A stretch of DNA of 64,000 bases from DAHUXD01 sp963736455. GTDB lineage: Bacteria > Acidobacteriota > Thermoanaerobaculia > UBA5066 > Gp7-AA6. Positions 19,173-28,579 of the stretch are shown piece after piece; the first letter of the stretch is position 1; each line of letters opens with the position of its first letter. Location of the stretch: NCBI GenBank assembly GCA_963736455.1, contig CAVTON010000001.1, forward strand, positions 1,178,001 through 1,242,000, in the 5' to 3' direction. The notes beneath the pieces were generated by a model. The model was not told the DNA's origin. It saw nothing but the letters and a program-made list of their open reading frames with translations, and ran no database searches. Both the position numbers and the translations under genes were made by a program.

Positions 19173-20237
19173 ATGGCGAGTGCGGACACCGACCGGACTC
19201 GCGATTACGAGCGATACGCCGTCGTCGCCGCGCTCGTCCTGCTGGTCCTCGGCTGCTACCTGGTCGTCCGGCCATTCGTGACCGCATTTCTCTGGGGCGG
19301 CATCCTCTCGATCTCGACGCGCGGACTCTACGAACGCCTCCGGCGGCTGGCCGGAGGGAGGCGCCGGCTCGCCGCGGTCCTGGCTTCCCTGACGATCGCG
19401 GCCGTCCTGTTCGTGCCCATCACGGCGTTCGCCGTCCGCCTCGCCGGCGAGACGCCCGTGCTCGTCGAGCGGGTCAACGGGATGCTCTCCGGCGGACTGC
19501 GGGAGCCGCCGAGCTGGCTCGCCACCCTGCCTCTGGTCGGCAAATCCGCGAACGCCTGGTGGCAGTCCGTCGCCACGGATCCCGAAAAGCTGCGCGGCGA
19601 ATTGCGGCCGCTCGTCGGGCCCGTCAGGGACTTCCTCGTCGCGGCGGCCGCCGGTTTGAGCGCCGGCATCCTGGAATTTGCTCTCGCCGTGCTGATCGCC
19701 GGGCTTCTCTACGTGCACGGCGGCGAGGCGGCGAGGGTCGTCGATCGCATCGTCGGACGGCTCGGCGGCGAGGCCGGGAGGAGGCAGATCGCCGTCGTGC
19801 GCTCCACGATCCGCAGCGTCTTTCGCGGGCTGCTCGGGACCTGCGCGGTGCAGGCCGTCCTGGCGATGATCGGGTTCTGGATCGCGGGCATTCCAAACGT
19901 GCTCCTCCTCGGAATGGCCACCTTCTTCCTTTCCGTGGTGCCGGCGGGACCGGCGCTGCTCTGGCTGCCGGCCGCCCTCTGGCTGGGATCGAGCGGCTCG
20001 ACGGGGCACGCGATCTTCCTCGGGCTCTGGGGGCTCGTGATCGTCGGCGGCTCCGACAACGTGGTTCGGCCGCTTCTGATCGGCAAGGGCATCGAATCCC
20101 CGCTCGCCCTCGTTTTCCTCGGCGTCGTCGGCGGCATCCTCGCGTTCGGTTTTCTCGGACTGTTCATCGGACCGACGCTGCTGGCCGTGGCCTACAACCT
20201 GGTGCAGGAGTGGGTCGAGGCCCCGGCGGACGCTTGA
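19173..20237 (+). CDS. AI-2E family transporter-like permease
   Basis: 354 residues with about eight helices. The C-terminal part has the family signature GGSDNVVRPLLIGKGIESPLALVF followed by FLGLFIGPTLLAV. The central segment (TDPEKLRGELRPLVGPVRDFLVAAAAGLSAGILEFALAVLIAGLLY) also matches this family. Members have been linked to AI-2 export or Na+/H+ antiport, but specificity varies and no gene here points to one. Its stop overlaps the TTG start of the next gene. Confidence 0.85.
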   Translation: MASADTDRTRDYERYAVVAALVLLVLGCYLVVRPFVTAFLWGGILSISTRGLYERLRRLAGGRRRLAAVLASLTIAAVLFVPITAFAVRLAGETPVLVERVNGMLSGGLREPPSWLATLPLVGKSANAWWQSVATDPEKLRGELRPLVGPVRDFLVAAAAGLSAGILEFALAVLIAGLLYVHGGEAARVVDRIVGRLGGEAGRRQIAVVRSTIRSVFRGLLGTCAVQAVLAMIGFWIAGIPNVLLLGMATFFLSVVPAGPALLWLPAALWLGSSGSTGHAIFLGLWGLVIVGGSDNVVRPLLIGKGIESPLALVFLGVVGGILAFGFLGLFIGPTLLAVAYNLVQEWVEAPADA

Positions 20238-22282
20238 ACCGCCGCCGCGCTCTCCGGGCGGCCCTGGCCGTCGCGCTGGCGGCCCTGCCCCGGCGCGCCC
20301 TGGCCTTCGACAGTAAGGGGCACGTCGTCATCGAGGCCCTGGCCTACCGCACCCTCATCGAAGGCCATGACGGCCGGCCGCCGCAACAGGACGTCCTGAG
20401 GGACCTCTTCAACGACGGGGACCTCGCGCCGCCGCTGTGCTTCGGCTGGGATGGGCATCCTCCCGGCTTCTGCGCCGACGCGGCGGCGAAGAATCCTCTC
20501 CTCGATTGGCCGCGGCCCCTGACCGACCAGCCCGACGCGGCCTTCCGGCGTCAGTTCAGCGACGCCGGCCAGTGCTTTCACTTCATGGCGAGGCTCGAGG
20601 ACGCCGAATCCGCCGACATCGAGGGAACCACGATTCCGCGCGGCCTCGCGACCTCGGCCCTCGTCCGGTGCCGCGATTTTCTCGACAACCTCATGCGTCA
20701 GGTCGTGCTCGACGGAGGGCCGGGAGTGCGCAAGGGCGGCTACGGTCTGTACGAGCTGATGCACGCCGTCGGCGACTCGTTCTCCGGGTCGCACACCCAG
20801 CGCGTTCCGGGGACCGAAGCGATCGAGGAGCTCCGCATCTGGAAACCCCTGACGCGCCTGCCGGGGCTGTCGAACGAGAAGATCGCGCGCATCCCCGACT
20901 CCGCGTTCCACAAGTGGGACGACCACCGCGACAAGGCCTACGTCGTCGAGGAGCGCGTGACGGCCGACGGCCGCCGCTGCAAGGACCTCACCGGCTTCCC
21001 GTACAGCGTGCCCTATGAGTGCCTGTCGGAGACGGGCGATCATGCGAGACAGGCGATCGTGGAGCTGCTCATCGTGGTGCGCGACCTCCGCGTCGCCCAC
21101 AAGGCCGCATCCGCGGCGGCCGGCGGCGCCCCCGAGCCCGCGCCGGAGCAGTCCGAGGCCTGGCGCGCCTACAAGGACCGCTGGTTCCGGGCCGCCTATC
21201 CCTGCCAGGGCGACGAGTGCCGGGAGCACCAGCCCACCGACCTCTCTCCCGGCTCGTACGCTTTCCTCGGCCTCGACACGACCTACAACATCACGCGAAA
21301 ATTCCTCGACGTCACGGCCAAGGGAACGCTCTTTCGGTACAGCTGGGACTTGAACCCCTTCGTCTACGCCCTGTCCGGCGAGGTCGGCTACCGCCACTAC
21401 GACCTGGGGGTGGGCGCCGCACTGCTCGGCCTCGAGGTCGATCTCGCTCTCCCGATCGGAAGGCGCCTCGCGGTGGGGTTCACTCCCGCGGCCTGGCGCG
21501 TCGCCTTTGGAGGCGACCGCACCGGATCGGAAGTCACGTCGAACTTCTTCCGCATCGACTACGTCATCGACAGCCGTTTCGCCCTCACGCTTCACGGTCC
21601 GCTGGAAATCGACTGGCGAAGGCCCGCCGCCGAGCTGTCGCTCGGAATCGGCGCGAGCTGGGCCCTGACCTCGCCCAGGTTCGCCGGCAGCTCCCTGATC
21701 GAGCATCACACCGAAAAAGTCGAGCGGGAGGACGAGACGTGGTCGCCCCCGGAGGCGCCCTACGGACGGCTCGAGGGCCGGACGGCGTCGTGGTACGTGG
21801 GAACCGGAGTCACGACCGTCGAGCCGCCGGCGGACACCGTCTCGGGGCGTCAGTACGGGGATGGGTCGATCGGCGCGATGGTCCTCTGGGACCGTGACCG
21901 CTGGGGCGGCAAGTTCGCCTGGGCGCCCGGAGGGTCGCTCTCGATCGGCGCCCGCCGGACCGTGGGTGATTCGGCCTACCTGACCGGAGCCTTCGCGCTG
22001 GACCTGCGCTGGTATCCCGTCCGCGTGCTCGGGCTGGCGCTGACGCCGGTGCGCGTGGAGGGCGGACCGAAGATCCGCGGGAGCGATGAGTTCGACGGCT
22101 CTCCGGGCGTCCACGGCGCGGAGGGAAGCCAGTACTACTTCCAGGCCGGCTCGCGCATCGGCGTCGCCTTCAACGCCGGAATCATCGACATCCTCGTGCA
22201 GGGACCGACGATCGCCTGGAGCTCGGCACCGTTCGCGGCGAAGGAGATCCTGAGCGTCGCGCTCTCGATCCGCCTGAACTGA
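20234..22282 (+). CDS. Zinc-hydrolase-like (S1/P1 or phospholipase C-like) domain joined to a beta-barrel-like domain
   Basis: 682 residues. TTG 20234 overlaps the upstream stop as TTGA and gives a signal peptide (NRRRALRAALAVALAALPRRALA) directly followed by FDSKGHVVIEALAYRTL. The first 290 residues carry LMHAVGDSFSGSHTQR and QCFHFMARLEDAE, resembling the His/Asp metal-binding helices of S1/P1 nucleases and zinc phospholipases C. From about residue 340 the protein changes to alternating strands (YRHYDLGVGAALLGLEVDLAL and onward) ending in SVALSIRLN, like an outer-membrane barrel. The combination suggests a surface or outer-membrane hydrolase. Catalytic residues cannot be fixed without alignment. 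Confidence 0.5.
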   Translation: MNRRRALRAALAVALAALPRRALAFDSKGHVVIEALAYRTLIEGHDGRPPQQDVLRDLFNDGDLAPPLCFGWDGHPPGFCADAAAKNPLLDWPRPLTDQPDAAFRRQFSDAGQCFHFMARLEDAESADIEGTTIPRGLATSALVRCRDFLDNLMRQVVLDGGPGVRKGGYGLYELMHAVGDSFSGSHTQRVPGTEAIEELRIWKPLTRLPGLSNEKIARIPDSAFHKWDDHRDKAYVVEERVTADGRRCKDLTGFPYSVPYECLSETGDHARQAIVELLIVVRDLRVAHKAASAAAGGAPEPAPEQSEAWRAYKDRWFRAAYPCQGDECREHQPTDLSPGSYAFLGLDTTYNITRKFLDVTAKGTLFRYSWDLNPFVYALSGEVGYRHYDLGVGAALLGLEVDLALPIGRRLAVGFTPAAWRVAFGGDRTGSEVTSNFFRIDYVIDSRFALTLHGPLEIDWRRPAAELSLGIGASWALTSPRFAGSSLIEHHTEKVEREDETWSPPEAPYGRLEGRTASWYVGTGVTTVEPPADTVSGRQYGDGSIGAMVLWDRDRWGGKFAWAPGGSLSIGARRTVGDSAYLTGAFALDLRWYPVRVLGLALTPVRVEGGPKIRGSDEFDGSPGVHGAEGSQYYFQAGSRIGVAFNAGIIDILVQGPTIAWSSAPFAAKEILSVALSIRLN

Positions 22283-22311
22283 CCCGGCACGAGGGCGGCG
22301 GGTCTCTCGCG

Positions 22312-23148
22312 CTATCGGTCCGCCGGCGGAAATTCGTAGAGCGACGCCGCGAGCCTCTTCAGGCCCCGGTCGCGGGCGATGAGGTCGAGATGGAGCGAGG
22401 CCCAGTCCGACAGCAGCAGATCCTCGTCTCCCTGGCCGTCGTACGTCTTGAGGTAGCCGCCGCAGGACTCGCAGTAATCGATCCGGAGCCCGGCCTCTCC
22501 CTCGACGGCCAGGGCGGACAGCCGCTGGGAGTCGGCCTGACAGAAGGGGCAGCCGGTTCGCTTGTATTGCCAGCGAGTCCCGCAGCGGCCGCACGCCAGG
22601 AGCCGGCGGCGTCCGGGATCCGATCCGACCAGCTGCGCCATCGCGGGCGCGGATCCGCACAGCGGGCAATAGTGGCGAAGCCAGGCCTCTTCGTCCCTCC
22701 AGCGGTCGAACGCTTCCCCCACCGGCAGGAGATAGCGCGCCATGACGGTCCACCCGAGAAGCCGGAGGAGGCCCGGGGACGCGGGCGCGAACGAATCGTC
22801 CCCGAGCAGCCAGCCCACCACACTCTTCGCTGCATCGGCCCGGCGCCGCAGGTCCAAGGCCAGGGCGGCGGCTTCCTTCGCCAGGGCGCCTTCGAGGGTT
22901 TGAGACGTCAGCGTCTCGACGAGGGAGACGATCCATCTCCCCGCGGGCTCCAGCTCCGGCGACGCGTGGGAGCTCTGCAGCAGCGGCACGCCCTCCCGGA
23001 AATCGGAGGCGTAGTCGTCCCAATCGGGAACGTTCGAAGTGCCGGACTCCACGCTCGCCGCCGCGCGGTCGACCTGCGCGCAAAAGCGCGCCACCGGCTG
23101 AAGGTAGAAATGCGCGTCCAGCCAGCCGTCCGCGTTGACCCGGCTCAA
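22312..23148 (-). CDS. fdhE: FdhE-like formate dehydrogenase accessory protein
   Basis: 278 residues from TTG 23148, which overlaps the TGA of the FeS/NrfD gene (TTGA). The C-terminal half has four Cys pairs typical of FdhE: CPLCGSAP, CGRCGTRW, CPFCQAD and CESCGGYLKTYD. FdhE binds iron through such motifs and is needed for assembly or quality control of respiratory formate dehydrogenases. The N-terminal half is helical and less conserved. It is the last gene of the formate dehydrogenase operon. Confidence 0.88.
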   Translation of the reverse strand: MSRVNADGWLDAHFYLQPVARFCAQVDRAAASVESGTSNVPDWDDYASDFREGVPLLQSSHASPELEPAGRWIVSLVETLTSQTLEGALAKEAAALALDLRRRADAAKSVVGWLLGDDSFAPASPGLLRLLGWTVMARYLLPVGEAFDRWRDEEAWLRHYCPLCGSAPAMAQLVGSDPGRRRLLACGRCGTRWQYKRTGCPFCQADSQRLSALAVEGEAGLRIDYCESCGGYLKTYDGQGDEDLLLSDWASLHLDLIARDRGLKRLAASLYEFPPADR

Positions 23149-25367
23149 TGGTCTGCGCTCGCCTCCTGCCGCGGAAGGACCGGGAAGAGCCGGGCTCCGA
23201 GGCCGAACAGGAAGATCGTCGCGGCGATCAGGCCGACCGAGATTCCCCACTCGAACACCGACGGCGCATAGGACTGCGGGCGGACCCAGGGCATGCGGCC
23301 GCGGAACGTCATCGCGAAAAGGACGACGTTCATCCGGTTGTAGACCACTCCGAGAACCGCCAGGAGCGCCGCCCAGGAGAGCGTGTCGGGCCGGGAACGC
23401 AGCGACCGGCGGGCGAGAAGCGCGAGAGGAACGAGGCCCCCGACGACGATCTCCGCGGCGAAGGCCACGCCCATCCGGCCCGAGAAGGCGCCGGCGAGCC
23501 GGCCGCGGAGCGCCATGTCGCCGAGGCGGAAGGCGAGGTAGACGACCAGCGACCAGAACGTGATCTTCCCGACCGAGGCCAGTACCGCCATGTCGAGCCG
23601 CCGCCGCCAACCCTTTGCGATCCACATGTCGATCAGGATGACGAGAGCCGACCCGGCGACGATCGAAGACAGGAAGAACGAGATGGGCATCACGGGCGAC
23701 CACCACTGCGACGACAGCATGTTTGGCATGAGCAGGTACAGCGAGCCGAGCGAGCTCTGGTGCATCGTGGACAGCGTGACGGCCGCGATCGCGAGCAGGA
23801 TCGGCTCGAAGCCCTTGTCCCGCGCCCGGAACAGCCAGGCGAGCGTCCCGAAAATGAGAGCCGTCACCGCCGCGTAGACCAGATTGCGGGACATCATGAA
23901 GACGAACAGGGTGACCGCGAAGGCCACGTAGGCGCCGGACCACCTCTGCCAGAGCGTCAGCAGGCGGTCGAGGTGGAACCGCTCCAGGACGACCGGGAGA
24001 AACTCCATGGCCAGAATCGTGACGTAGAGGCCGACGCACCACGAGACCTCGAACATCGCGGAGTGATCGGGCGACTGGAGGCCGAGCTGGTAGAAGTGCC
24101 AGGGAAGCCCGAGGTCCGCGACGAGGGTGACGGTGACGAAGGAATAGCTCAGGAGACCCATGAGCACGGCTTTCCGGCCCAGCCCGTACAGGTCTTTTCG
24201 CTGGAAGACATAGATGGTGCCGGCCATGGCGAACGCCCCCGCGGCCACCGCGATCCAGATGAGGTCGAAGACGATCCAGAGGCCCCACGGGTACGTGTCG
24301 GAGAGGTGCGTGCTGCCGCCGAGGCCGCGCGCGAACCGGGCGATCATCGAGAGGCCGCAGAAGGCGACCAGGATCAGCAGGGCCCAGTTGAACGGGGTCA
24401 GCAGCCTCTCGTCCAGCCGCTCAAAGGCGACGTGATGGCCGCCGCCGGCGTGCGGGTCGGAGGTGTCCACGCGGCCCGATCCATCCGCCACCGCCTGCAC
24501 CCGCTTGCGGAAGTACGCGTACGCGGCGCCGAGGAGGGCGCCGACCGCCATCACCGCGGGAGGCACGGCCCCGAGCGCCGCCGCGGTGAATCGCGGAAAC
24601 GGCTTCTCTCCGAACGTCGGGAACCCGAGCTTCTCGAAGGGCACCGAGGAGAGGTAGAGCACGCTCGTTCCGCCGAGCTCCTTCTCGCCGTAAATGTGGT
24701 CGACGTATTTGTCCGGGCGGTCTCCCATGCGCTGATGAGCGAGCGCGAGCATTTCGTCGCGGCTCCCGTAGCGCAGGGCGTCCGCCGGGCACGCCTTGAC
24801 GCACGCCGGCGTGGCGATGCGCTCGACGAAGCTCTTGCCCTCGTCCTCGGACAGCGGCTTCCCGTTGAACGCGATCGGAACCGGCTGATCGGTGCGGTCC
24901 GCGCAGTGGGTGCACTTGTCGATCTTCGGGGCGAGCTTGTCCCACTCCGCCGTCGGCACGTCCCAGGGGCACGCCAGCATGCAGTATCGGCAGCCGATGC
25001 ACTTGTCGACGTCGTAGGACACCGGCCCGTCGGGCTGGCGGTACAGCGCGGTCGTGGGGCAGGCCGAGACGCAGCCCGGCTCGAGACAGTGAAAGCAGCG
25101 CCGCATCACGAAGGCGCTGTCCAGACCGCCCGGACTCTGCGGGTTTTCCATCTCGTGGAAGGAGATGAGCGTGTACGTTTTCGAGCTCAACGTCGCCGGG
25201 TTCTGGAAGCCCAGCGTGGGCAGCAGCTCGGTCTCTTCGCCCTCGTTCTCGTTCCATTGTTTGCAGGCCACCTGGCAGGCCCGGCACCCGATGCAGTTGG
25301 TGATGTCGATCAGGGTGGTCCGGATCGGAACGGGCTTAGAAGCCGCCGAGGCGCTCGGCGTCGTCAT
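23145..25367 (-). CDS. Formate dehydrogenase FeS subunit fused to NrfD-type quinone-reducing membrane subunit
   Basis: 740 residues; ATG 25367 overlaps the catalytic-subunit stop as ATGA. Residues 1 to about 230 form a four-cluster ferredoxin subunit like FdnH/HybA, with CIGCRACQVACKQWN, CFHCLEPGCVSACP, CIGCRYCMLACPWD and CTHCAD...CVKACPADAL. After a helix near residue 260 and a linker with Gly/His, residues from about 310 form a multi-helix NrfD/HybB-type protein (TYPWGLWIVFDLIWIAVAAGAF, MPNMLSSQWWSPVMPISFF). It passes electrons from formate oxidation to quinone without a haem b subunit. FeS and NrfD modules are usually separate genes, so the fusion is notable. Confidence 0.88.
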   Translation of the reverse strand: MTTPSASAASKPVPIRTTLIDITNCIGCRACQVACKQWNENEGEETELLPTLGFQNPATLSSKTYTLISFHEMENPQSPGGLDSAFVMRRCFHCLEPGCVSACPTTALYRQPDGPVSYDVDKCIGCRYCMLACPWDVPTAEWDKLAPKIDKCTHCADRTDQPVPIAFNGKPLSEDEGKSFVERIATPACVKACPADALRYGSRDEMLALAHQRMGDRPDKYVDHIYGEKELGGTSVLYLSSVPFEKLGFPTFGEKPFPRFTAAALGAVPPAVMAVGALLGAAYAYFRKRVQAVADGSGRVDTSDPHAGGGHHVAFERLDERLLTPFNWALLILVAFCGLSMIARFARGLGGSTHLSDTYPWGLWIVFDLIWIAVAAGAFAMAGTIYVFQRKDLYGLGRKAVLMGLLSYSFVTVTLVADLGLPWHFYQLGLQSPDHSAMFEVSWCVGLYVTILAMEFLPVVLERFHLDRLLTLWQRWSGAYVAFAVTLFVFMMSRNLVYAAVTALIFGTLAWLFRARDKGFEPILLAIAAVTLSTMHQSSLGSLYLLMPNMLSSQWWSPVMPISFFLSSIVAGSALVILIDMWIAKGWRRRLDMAVLASVGKITFWSLVVYLAFRLGDMALRGRLAGAFSGRMGVAFAAEIVVGGLVPLALLARRSLRSRPDTLSWAALLAVLGVVYNRMNVVLFAMTFRGRMPWVRPQSYAPSVFEWGISVGLIAATIFLFGLGARLFPVLPRQEASADH

Positions 25368-28300
25368 GACCGCATCCCCCTCTCCGCGCGGGGCGCGGCC
25401 GTCTTCTCCACGTTGACGAGGCAGGCCTTGGTCTCCTGGGTTCCCGCTCCCGGATCCGAGGCGTCGATCGTGAGGTGATTGACGCTGGGGCCGGTCGAGA
25501 GACCCTGGAAGCCCCAGTTGTAGGGCATCCAGACGATCGTGACCTCGGTGCCGGCGATCGGCAGGGACTTCATGCGGGGCGTCACGAGCGCCTTCACCGT
25601 GAGCTCCCCGCGGGCCGACGACACGCGGACCCAGTCCCCCGACTTGACCCCGAGCTTCCGGCCCAGAGCGACGGGCATCTCGAGAACCGGCTCCGGGACG
25701 AGCTCGTTCAGCCACGGGATGTTGCGCGTCGTCGATCCGGCGCACCAGTGCTCGGCGACCGTCGACGTCATCAGCACGTAGGGGAACTTGTCGGCGGTGC
25801 CGATCGGTTGGTGCGACGCGACACGCGGGTACTTCAGCATCGGGTTGCTCTTGACCTTCGGGTGCAGCAGGTTCTCCACGGGGCTCTCGACGGGCTCGTA
25901 CATCTCGGGCAGCGGTCCGTCCTTCGGCACGTACGCCACGTCGCGCGGATACCCCGGATTCTTCTCGTCCGGATCCGAGTAGACGGCGGCGAAGAGCCGT
26001 GCCACGCCTTCCGCGCCCAGGTGAAACGCCCGCTGCCCGTTGGGCGTGCTCGGACCGTCGGTCACGACGGGAACGTCGGGCACGTCGTATCCGGTCCAGC
26101 GCCCGGCCTGCTCGTCCCACCAGACGATGGGCTTCGAGCCCGGATAGGGCTTGCCGTTCCGGTCGCAGGAGGCCCGGTTGTAGAGGATGCGCATGTTGTT
26201 CGGCCAGGTCCACCCGAAGCCCGGATAGAGCCCCAGCCCGCCCGGATCGGTCTTCGAATCGCGGCGCTTCGAAAGGTTCTCTCCGTTGCCGAAGACGCCC
26301 GCGTAGATCCAGGCTCCGGAGGACGTCGAACCGTCGGCTCGCAGATCACCGACCCTGCGGACGAGGTCACCCTTCTTCAAGCCGGTTTCCGGATTGTCGC
26401 GGAGCGCGTAGCCGTTGATCTCGCGCAGGACGTCCTCGGCCGTCGTGTAGGTCCAGAAGGCCCTGTTGACGATCTCGTCCCTCGGCTCCTTCGAGTCGTG
26501 GACCAGGTCGCGGACGCGCCGGAAGATGACGTCCACGATCTCGCCGTCCGGCTTGGCCTGCCCGGGGGGCTTCACCGCCGCGTGCCGCCACTGCACCATG
26601 CCGCCCGAGTTCGAGATGGTCCCGTTCTTCTCCATGAAGAACGCGGCGGGCAGGAGAATGACCTCGGTCGCGATCGTCTTCGGATCCACGCCCGGACGTT
26701 TCCAGAACGCCGCGGTCTCCGTCTCCCAGATCTCCTGGACCACGAGCGTCTCGAGCTTCGCCATCGCGTCGAACGTCAGGTTGAGGTTGGGCACGGTGAC
26801 CGCGGGATTCTGGCCGACGATCCACAGGACTTTCAGCTTCCCGGCGAGGGCGTCCTCGAACATCGGCAGCGTTCCGTAGTCCTTGGCGGCGTCCCGCTTG
26901 GGAAGCCACACGTAGGCGTAGTCGTTCTCGGCGGTCGCCGCGTCGCCGAAAAAAGCCTTGAGCTGGTTGACGAGGTACCGGCTGTCGGCGATCCCGTTCT
27001 TGCGCACGTAGTCGCGGATGGTCGGTTCGAGGTTCGACGGAGAATTGAGGTAGCCCGGGTAGTAGTTGTAGAGCACCGCCATGTCGCAGGCGCCCTGCAC
27101 GTTCGGCTCGCCGCGAAGGGCGTTGACGCCGCCGCCGGGCTTCCCGATGTTGCCGAGGAGCAGCTGCAGGATCGTGAACGACCGGATGCCCTGGACTCCC
27201 GTCGTGTGCTGGGTCATCCCGAGCGCGTAGAGGATGGACCCTGGCCGGTTCTTCGCCATCATCTCGGCGATCTGCCGGATCTGCGCCGCGGGGATGCCGG
27301 TGATCTGCTCCCCTGTCTCGAGCGTATAGCGCGAGACGTGGGTCTTCAGGCGAGAGAACACGCAATGCGGGTCGTCCAGGCTCTTCGCGACGCGCGGCTT
27401 TCCCTTCCCGTCGAGCTGGTATCCCCAGCTCTTCGTGTCGTACTTGTGGTGCTCCTCGTCGAACCCGCTGAAGACGCCGTCCCGGAAGCCGAACGCCTCG
27501 TCGGAGAGATAAAGCGCGTTCGTGTGGGTGACGACGTAGTCCTCGTCGTACAGCCTGTTCACCAGGATGTGGTGGATCATCGTGTTCTGCAGCGCGGCGT
27601 CCGTGCCGGGGCGGATGCGCGCGTAGACGTCGGCCGCGGCGGAGGTCCGCGTGTATCGCGGATCGACGTGAATGATCTTCGCCCCGTTTTCCTGTGCCTT
27701 CCGGATCCACTTGAAGGCCATCGGATGGTTTTCCGCGACGTTGCTGCCTTCCACCAGGATCGTCCTGCAGTTCTGCAGGTCGATCCAGTGGTTGGTCATC
27801 GCCCCCCGCCCGAACGAGGCCCCCAGACCGGGGACCGTGGGGCTATGTCAAAGTCGGGCCTGGTGCTCGACGTACGCGAGGCCGAGCAGCCGGGCCGCCT
27901 TCTGGAAGAGGTAACACTCCTCGTTCGTGTTCTGCGCGCCGCCCAGGAACGCGATCGCGTCAGTCCGGTTGACCGGCACCTCCTGGTCGCCGACCTTTTC
28001 CGTCGAGATCCAGGTCTCGTCGCGCGTCTTCCGGATCTTCTGCGCGACCCGGTTCACGGCGTCCTGCCAGGAGATGTCCTCCCAACGATCGCTTCCCGGC
28101 GCCCGGTAACGGGGCGTCGTGAGGCGTTTCGGCGACGCGTGCGTCGCGAACATCGAGATCCCTTTGACGCACAGCGAGCCGCGATTCACGATGTGGTCGT
28201 AGTCCCCTTCCATCGTGACGAGCTTGCCGTCGCGGACCGCCGCGATCATCCCGCAGCCGCAGGAGCAGAAGTTGCAGGAGGTGGTGAACTCGCTGATGCT

Positions 28301-28489
28301 CGAGAGCCTCACGTTCTGCGTGGCGGCCCGCATCGCGGGCACGTCGAGAAGGCCGTCGAGCGCGAGCCCGGTCCCGCCGAGCACGGTCATCCGCAGGAGG
28401 CTCCGGCGGTCGATCGAGGCCGACTCCGCGGGAAGTCGCTCGCCCGGCGAATCCGGCGAGCCGCCCTCGATGCGAGTGCCCTTCGCCAT
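25364..28489 (-). CDS. fdnG: Formate dehydrogenase catalytic subunit, selenocysteine-containing (UGA at 27848-27850)
   Basis: 1041 residues reading through one in-frame UGA as residue 214. Around it the frame reads EHQARL-U-HSPTVPGLGASFGRGAMTNHW, which matches the active-site region of E. coli FdnG (QARV-U-HGPTV...FGRGAMTNHW). Both halves are in the same frame, so this is not a frameshift. The N-terminus has a twin-arginine signal (DRRSLLRM, residues 27-34), then a 4Fe-4S site CNFCSCGC with a fourth Cys at 107, then bis-MGD molybdenum or tungsten domains. It oxidises formate in the periplasm. Selenocysteine needs SelA/B/C/D, which must be encoded elsewhere. ATG 28489 follows GGGAG. Confidence 0.94.
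27818..27836 (-). promoter_or_regulatory. SECIS hairpin for UGA recoding in fdnG
   Basis: On the minus strand the 19 bases form stem GGTCCCC, loop GGTCT and stem GGGGGCC (one T-G pair). The hairpin begins 11 bases after the UGA. The loop contains GGUCU, as in the E. coli fdhF SECIS apical loop that SelB recognises, and the T at the third stem position matches the position of its bulged U. The hairpin lies within the coding sequence, as bacterial SECIS elements do. Confidence 0.88.
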
Positions 28490-28533
28490 GAGTTGCTCCC
28501 GTTCGATTAGGACGGTCGGAGTCGACGAAAAGC

Positions 28534-28539
28534 AGCATA
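28534..28539 (-). promoter_or_regulatory. Candidate -10 element for the formate dehydrogenase operon
   Basis: On the minus strand TATGCT lies 44 bases before ATG 28489. A short hairpin (CCCCG...CGGGG, 28542-28558) stands just upstream and could end SulP transcription, though no T run follows it closely. The -35 is not evident. Confidence 0.3.
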
Positions 28540-28579
28540 CACCCCGACGGGTCCGGGGAGTCGATCGCGCGACGATCGA

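Noticed and set aside
22281..22304. Terminator between the convergent barrel protein and fdhE genes
   Set aside because: GACCCG/CGGGTC forms only a 6-base stem with a 12-base loop and no T run; too weak to call.
27848..27850. Nonsense mutation splitting the formate dehydrogenase gene
   Set aside because: The stop is UGA at the conserved Sec site with a SECIS hairpin behind it, and both halves are in one frame.
25475..28510. A 1011-residue plus-strand open frame opposite fdnG
   Set aside because: It mirrors the formate dehydrogenase gene, has biased composition (Arg/Asp/Val-rich) and no recognisable domain.
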